A stretch of 64,000 bases of DNA from Poriferisulfidus sp965221375 (GTDB taxonomy: Bacteria > Pseudomonadota > Gammaproteobacteria > Poriferisulfidales > Poriferisulfidaceae): assembly GCA_965221375.1 (NCBI GenBank), contig OZ244883.1, positions 1,302,001 through 1,366,000 of the forward strand, read 5' to 3'. Shown piece after piece: positions 60,287 to 64,000 of this stretch. Position 1 is the first letter of the stretch. Each line of letters opens with the position of its first letter. The position numbers were made by a program, and so were the translations under genes. The notes beneath the pieces are model-generated. The model searched no databases and was not told where the DNA came from. It worked only from the letters and a program-made list of their open reading frames with translations.

Positions 60287-62254
60287 TCAGCAGGGAGAGC
60301 CAGGACGGGACATCCCTTCCGGCTCTTCATCGCTAGGCTTGATGAGCTGCACATAAGGAACTTTCTTGACCATCCATTCGCCAGTCTCCCGATCAAAGCG
60401 GGAATTGACGAAGCACTTCCAGTTCTCATCATCGATCTCCATGAAATCCGCCCGGTAGTAGTAGCCCGGGTAGCGAGATTCCTCACGGAATTTGATGTGC
60501 TTCATATGCGCAAAGGCTGCAATCAGACGATGGTAGTTCTCCCATGCCCGCAACAGTTCATGCAGGTCCTTGGCCCGCATTTTCAGCGAGTCTTCGCGCA
60601 ACATTTCCAATTTGCGCTCGGCCAACTCCAGCATGCTCTTGTTGGTCTGGTACATCGTCGAGACTCCCGCAACATACTCGTCCATCACTTTCTGCAGACG
60701 GAACTGGAACATTTTCGGAGTGATGTAATGCGGATTCACATCAATCGCCGTCGTGTAGTCCTTGTGCTCCAGGAAGTTCCGAACCGGCTGATAGATCTCT
60801 TCGACAATGTCTTCCACGGTCCGCGACAACTCCGGCTTCCAGTCCATGTTGTCGATTGCGAACTGAACCATCGCCTTGCCGGCAATACGGCCTTCCGAAT
60901 GCGACCCGCTGGAGAATTTGTGGCCTGATGCGCCGACACCGTCTCCCGCAGTGAACAATCCGTGTACGGTCGTCATCCGGTTGTAGCCCCAGTGGTAATG
61001 ATCCGGTGCGCCCGGCAGATCATCCGGGCCCGAGACCCAAATACCCGCACAACCGGCGTGGGAACCCAGCAGATACGGCTCGGTCGGCATCAATTCGGAC
61101 ATTTCCTTGTCCGGTTCGATGTTTTCACCGGCCCAAACGCCGCACTGTCCGATCGTCATGTCGAGAAAATCTTCCCAAGCCTCGGCTTCGAGATGTTTGA
61201 TCTCTTTCGGCGTCATGTTTTCAGCCAGTTTTGCCATCGCTGTCGGAGTGTCCATGAAGATGGGGCCGCGCCCTTCCTTCATTTCCTTCATCATCAGATG
61301 GTTGCGCAAGCACGTGCCCATCTTGTGGCCACTGGCGTATGCGTCATAACCGTAGACCTTGAGATCTTCAGCATTCTTGACCTGATAATCCTCACCAAAT
61401 GCATTCATGGCCTGGGCTTTGAACAACAGGAACCAAGCGCCGACCGGCCCATATCCGTCCTTGAAACGCGCCGGTACAAAGCGGTTTTCCATCATGGTCA
61501 ATTCCGCACCGCACTCGGCCGCCATCGAATAGGTGGAACCTGCGTTCCAAACCGGATACCAGGCACGCCCTGTGCCCTCACCCACAGAACGGGGACGGAA
61601 CACGTTGACGGCACCGCCGCATGCCAACAGACAGCACTTGAAGCGGTAGATATGGATACGATTCTCACGCACGCTGAAGCCCGCAGCTCCGGCGACACGA
61701 TTCGGATCGTTTTTGTCGGTAATCAGGCGAACGATGAAGATACGTTCGTCGATGTTCTCGGTGCCCAAAGCCTTCTTAGCCGCTTCGGCGACGATCCATT
61801 TGTAGGATTCGCCATTGATCATGATCTGCCAACGACCCGAGCGGACCGGCTTGCCACCATCAACCAGGCTTTTGCCTTCATCGCCGGACTGCTTCCAGAT
61901 CGGCAGACCCCATTTCTCGAAGTTGTGTACCGAATCATCGACATGCCGACCGACGTCATAGACAAGGTCTTCGCGCACGATGCCCATCAGGTCGCCTCGC
62001 ACGTAACGGACATACTCTGCCGGATCGTTTTCACCCATGTAGGTATTGATGGCGGACAGGCCCTGCGCTACCGCACCCGAGCGGTCCATCGCAGCCTTGT
62101 CGACCAGTTTGACACTGAGATCGGTGCCTTCCGCACGCGCCTTTTCGAGCCAGCGCGAGATTTCAAACGCTGCACCACAACAGGCCATGCCCCCGCCAAT
62201 CAGAAGAATATCAACTTCTTCTTCTACGATCTCGGGATTTCCAAATTCAGCCAT
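60287..62254 (-). CDS. aprA: Adenylylsulfate (APS) reductase alpha subunit
   Basis: FAD subunit that interconverts APS with sulfite and AMP. In a gammaproteobacterium with these neighbours it most likely runs oxidatively. The 655-aa protein starts with VDILLIGGGMACCGAAFE for FAD binding and contains DKAAMDRSGAVAQGLSAIN, NRFVPARFKDGYGPVGAWF, and GLFTAGDGVGASGHKFSSGS. All of these match AprA. It lies 33 bp after aprB. No aprM or qmoABC genes are adjacent, so the electron acceptor route lies elsewhere. Confidence 0.98.
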   Translation of the reverse strand: MAEFGNPEIVEEEVDILLIGGGMACCGAAFEISRWLEKARAEGTDLSVKLVDKAAMDRSGAVAQGLSAINTYMGENDPAEYVRYVRGDLMGIVREDLVYDVGRHVDDSVHNFEKWGLPIWKQSGDEGKSLVDGGKPVRSGRWQIMINGESYKWIVAEAAKKALGTENIDERIFIVRLITDKNDPNRVAGAAGFSVRENRIHIYRFKCCLLACGGAVNVFRPRSVGEGTGRAWYPVWNAGSTYSMAAECGAELTMMENRFVPARFKDGYGPVGAWFLLFKAQAMNAFGEDYQVKNAEDLKVYGYDAYASGHKMGTCLRNHLMMKEMKEGRGPIFMDTPTAMAKLAENMTPKEIKHLEAEAWEDFLDMTIGQCGVWAGENIEPDKEMSELMPTEPYLLGSHAGCAGIWVSGPDDLPGAPDHYHWGYNRMTTVHGLFTAGDGVGASGHKFSSGSHSEGRIAGKAMVQFAIDNMDWKPELSRTVEDIVEEIYQPVRNFLEHKDYTTAIDVNPHYITPKMFQFRLQKVMDEYVAGVSTMYQTNKSMLELAERKLEMLREDSLKMRAKDLHELLRAWENYHRLIAAFAHMKHIKFREESRYPGYYYRADFMEIDDENWKCFVNSRFDRETGEWMVKKVPYVQLIKPSDEEPEGMSRPGSPC

Positions 62255-62287
62255 GACGGCTCCTCCACTATATTCTTTTTGCTGGTT

Positions 62288-62749
62288 TTAGCTGGCAAAC
62301 TGCGACATGTCGCAACTGTGCGTGCCTTTGGTAAACAGCGTGCTGTGATCCTTGCCTTCCGCCATCACGGCTTCCTGTTCGCCGCCAAACGGGTCGGCAG
62401 AACCTTCAGGAGTCGTTCGAATGGGGAATTTGAAGCGCTTCATCGTGCCATTACGGAACTTGATCGTCCACATAATGGAATCGGTGCCTCGAAGCGGCTG
62501 CACCGAAGCGCCCAACGGCACTACGTCCGCGTAATGGCGACACTCAATCGCCTGCTGCGGGCAAATCTTGACACAGGAATAGCATTCCCAGCACTGTTCG
62601 GGTTCTTGGTTATACGCCTTCATGGCGTGACCCGTTTCTGATCCGTCCTTGTCCAGGCGCATCAGATCATGAGGACAAATATACATGCAGGCCGTTTTGT
62701 CTTGGCCTTTGCATCCGTCACATTTGTCCGTGCGTACAAAAGTCGGCAT
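62288..62749 (-). CDS. aprB: APS reductase beta subunit
   Basis: Iron-sulfur subunit carrying two [4Fe-4S] clusters. The cysteine patterns CDGCKGQDKTACMYICP and CWECYSCVKICP are those of AprB. I chose ATG 62749 (MPTFVRTDKCDG), which follows AGAGG at good spacing and gives the usual 153 aa. An in-frame ATG at 62815 adds 22 residues (MAKAKVFVSKPGSTEVFNQ) but has no ribosome binding site. The upstream gap to 62979 is AT-rich and should contain the aprBA promoter. Confidence 0.96.
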   Translation of the reverse strand: MPTFVRTDKCDGCKGQDKTACMYICPHDLMRLDKDGSETGHAMKAYNQEPEQCWECYSCVKICPQQAIECRHYADVVPLGASVQPLRGTDSIMWTIKFRNGTMKRFKFPIRTTPEGSADPFGGEQEAVMAEGKDHSTLFTKGTHSCDMSQFAS

Positions 62750-62979
62750 ATGAAACCTCTGGTTGAAAACCTCTGTTGATCCAGGTTTACTGACAAAGAC
62801 CTTCGCCTTTGCCATGGGTGTATCGGACTAAGTTTAGCAAAAAAGTGTTGCGAGCCCCATAACGATTATTATGGCGACTATAAAATTATTTATTATTCAC
62901 TTTTTATCAATAACTTATGCTATTTCGATACCTTCAAGAATAAGCGCGAATAGTGCTTTTTTACCTTGTGGAGACGAAA

Positions 62980-63678
62980 TTAATTGAGCACTTCACCGAG
63001 ATCATCAAGCGTATCTTCCGATCCGCGGTCTGCCCGACGTGTCTCGAAGGCCACTATGTCAACCAGGGCATTGCGCACAAAATGAAAGTCCACGCCGGTG
63101 CGTAAAGGAATCTTTGTTGAGTTGCCAGTCTCCAACTTTTTCCGCAGCTGGTCGCGCCAATACTCGTCCGGAATATCGGCAAACGCATCCGGCATCGGTT
63201 CGCGAATAATCTGTCCAATCACCCGAACCATACGCTGTCCGTAAAGGAATCGTTTCTTGTATTCCTTCTCGTCAATCTCCAAACCCGCCAGCTTGATGCG
63301 ATACCGGACCTTGGGACAGGATTTGAGGCCAAAGGCCCGATCTTTCTCTACGCCCTCACTGACACATTGTTTGCGAATATACGAAAGGTAGCCATTGCGC
63401 AAGCGGATGTCACTTCCTTCAATGGCTCCGCGCAGGGCCACCTCCTGCTCCAAACGAATCCGTTGCTGATATTCATGATCGTGTCGGTCCACATACTCAT
63501 CGGCATAGGACTGATATTGTTTTGAGCCCGATGATTTTGGAGTCGCGGAACACAGTTGCGTAATCTGCTCAGGCGTAAACCCACGCTCCAAATAAAACTG
63601 CACGTCTTCACGCGCGCATTCCGCATGCACCAAGGGCGCGACAAACCACAACAAGCAAGTCAGCAGACGAATGTTCAT
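62980..63678 (-). CDS. Secreted hypothetical protein
   Basis: A 232-aa protein with a signal peptide (MNIRLLTCLLWFVAPLVHA) and a periplasmic part. The mature N-terminus has ECAREDVQFYLERGFTPEQI with a following LCS, giving two cysteines, which could form a disulfide. The C-terminal part is charged and mixed. I do not recognise a function. An upstream in-frame TTG (63684) is less likely than ATG 63678. It lies between lysA and aprB on the same strand. Confidence 0.78.
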   Translation of the reverse strand: MNIRLLTCLLWFVAPLVHAECAREDVQFYLERGFTPEQITQLCSATPKSSGSKQYQSYADEYVDRHDHEYQQRIRLEQEVALRGAIEGSDIRLRNGYLSYIRKQCVSEGVEKDRAFGLKSCPKVRYRIKLAGLEIDEKEYKKRFLYGQRMVRVIGQIIREPMPDAFADIPDEYWRDQLRKKLETGNSTKIPLRTGVDFHFVRNALVDIVAFETRRADRGSEDTLDDLGEVLN

Positions 63679-63714
63679 AATCAAGACGTTCCTGAGGGCA
63701 TCAGTCCCAGCATT

Positions 63715-64000
63715 TTATAGGAGCCGCTCGCCTGCATACAATTGCTCCACTTCGCCCCGCTCTCGTATCAGTAAAGCCCGTTCCCCTTCCACCAGCACTT
63801 CCGGTGCGGCGGGTCTTGCGTTGTAAAAACTGCCCATGGAAGCCGCATAGGCACCGGCGGAGAATACGGCCAGCAATTCGCCTTCCGCCGTCACCAGACG
63901 CCGAGAACGGCCCAGGCAATCACTTGTTTCGCATACCGGCCCCACCACGTCGCAAACCATCGGTTCTTGATCCTTCAGGCGCCGCTCCGCCATAATCGCA
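63715..64000 (-). CDS. lysA: Diaminopimelate decarboxylase, C-terminal part
   Basis: Only the last 95 codons are in the window; the 5' part lies beyond position 64000. CDVVGPVCETSDCLGRSR and FSAGAYAASMGSFYNARP are the classic C-terminal signatures of LysA, where the first Cys-containing motif contributes to the substrate site across the dimer. It makes lysine from meso-diaminopimelate. An ATG at 63993 is internal, not the true start. Confidence 0.95.
   Translation of the reverse strand, partial: AIMAERRLKDQEPMVCDVVGPVCETSDCLGRSRRLVTAEGELLAVFSAGAYAASMGSFYNARPAAPEVLVEGERALLIRERGEVEQLYAGERLL

Noticed and set aside
62750..62815. 22-residue N-terminal extension of AprB
   Set aside because: No ribosome binding site before 62815, whereas AGAGG precedes the ATG at 62749 and the shorter protein has normal AprB length.

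Overview
The window looks like chromosomal DNA of a gammaproteobacterium that oxidises sulfur compounds. The evidence is an aprBA pair (dissimilatory APS reductase) together with gene orders typical of the class: gshB-tonB-yqgE-ruvX-pyrR-pyrB-pyrC', yggS-proC-yggT, zapB-like/zapA/6S RNA, and cmoA-cmoB. An AlkB-type membrane monooxygenase, a PPi-type phosphofructokinase and a lysine-rich histone-H1-like protein are further lineage hints. The genus cannot be fixed from the sequence alone.

Layout. 1-5.2 kb: an unrecognised partial gene, an AlkB-like hydroxylase divergent from a MerR-type regulator, then fabA-trhO-tatD in overlapping order. 5.2-25.2 kb: two giant paralogous autotransporters in tandem on the minus strand (4001 and about 2426 aa). 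Their passengers are long arrays of about 107-108-residue Calx-beta-like repeats, and the 324-bp units of the first are nearly identical. Upstream and downstream flanks are also duplicated. The upstream region of the first carries an 11-C tract and a short leader frame. 25.6-29 kb: an aldehyde dehydrogenase, a P-loop protein and a MetA-type acyltransferase. 29-40 kb: a dense housekeeping block on the minus strand, covering PLP homeostasis, proline, pyrimidines, glutathione synthetase, and the SAM cycle enzymes AhcY and MetK. 40-42 kb: tpx, zapB-like, zapA, a probable 6S RNA and the H1-like gene. 42.2-45.2 kb: an AT-rich two-gene island with a DNA methyltransferase and an AIPR-family protein, the best candidate for a poorly described defence system. 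45.3-60.2 kb: ilvA, a Rieske ferredoxin with a flavin reductase, djlA, gshA, msrB, ampD, an antiporter, PPi-PFK, cmoAB, a sulfurtransferase, a Nudix protein and bolA. 60.2-64 kb: aprBA, a secreted unknown protein and the 3' part of lysA.

How genes connect. TrhO makes ho5U34 in tRNA, and CmoA plus CmoB convert it to cmo5U34, so the whole pathway is present. GshA and GshB make glutathione. MetA, MetK and AhcY cover methionine entry and SAM recycling. PyrB and the degenerate PyrC' probably form one ATCase holoenzyme. Most genes sit in tightly packed operons with 1-8 nt overlaps; the exceptions are the autotransporter region and the AT-rich island, which look like accessory DNA. No tRNA, rRNA, CRISPR array or insertion sequence was seen.
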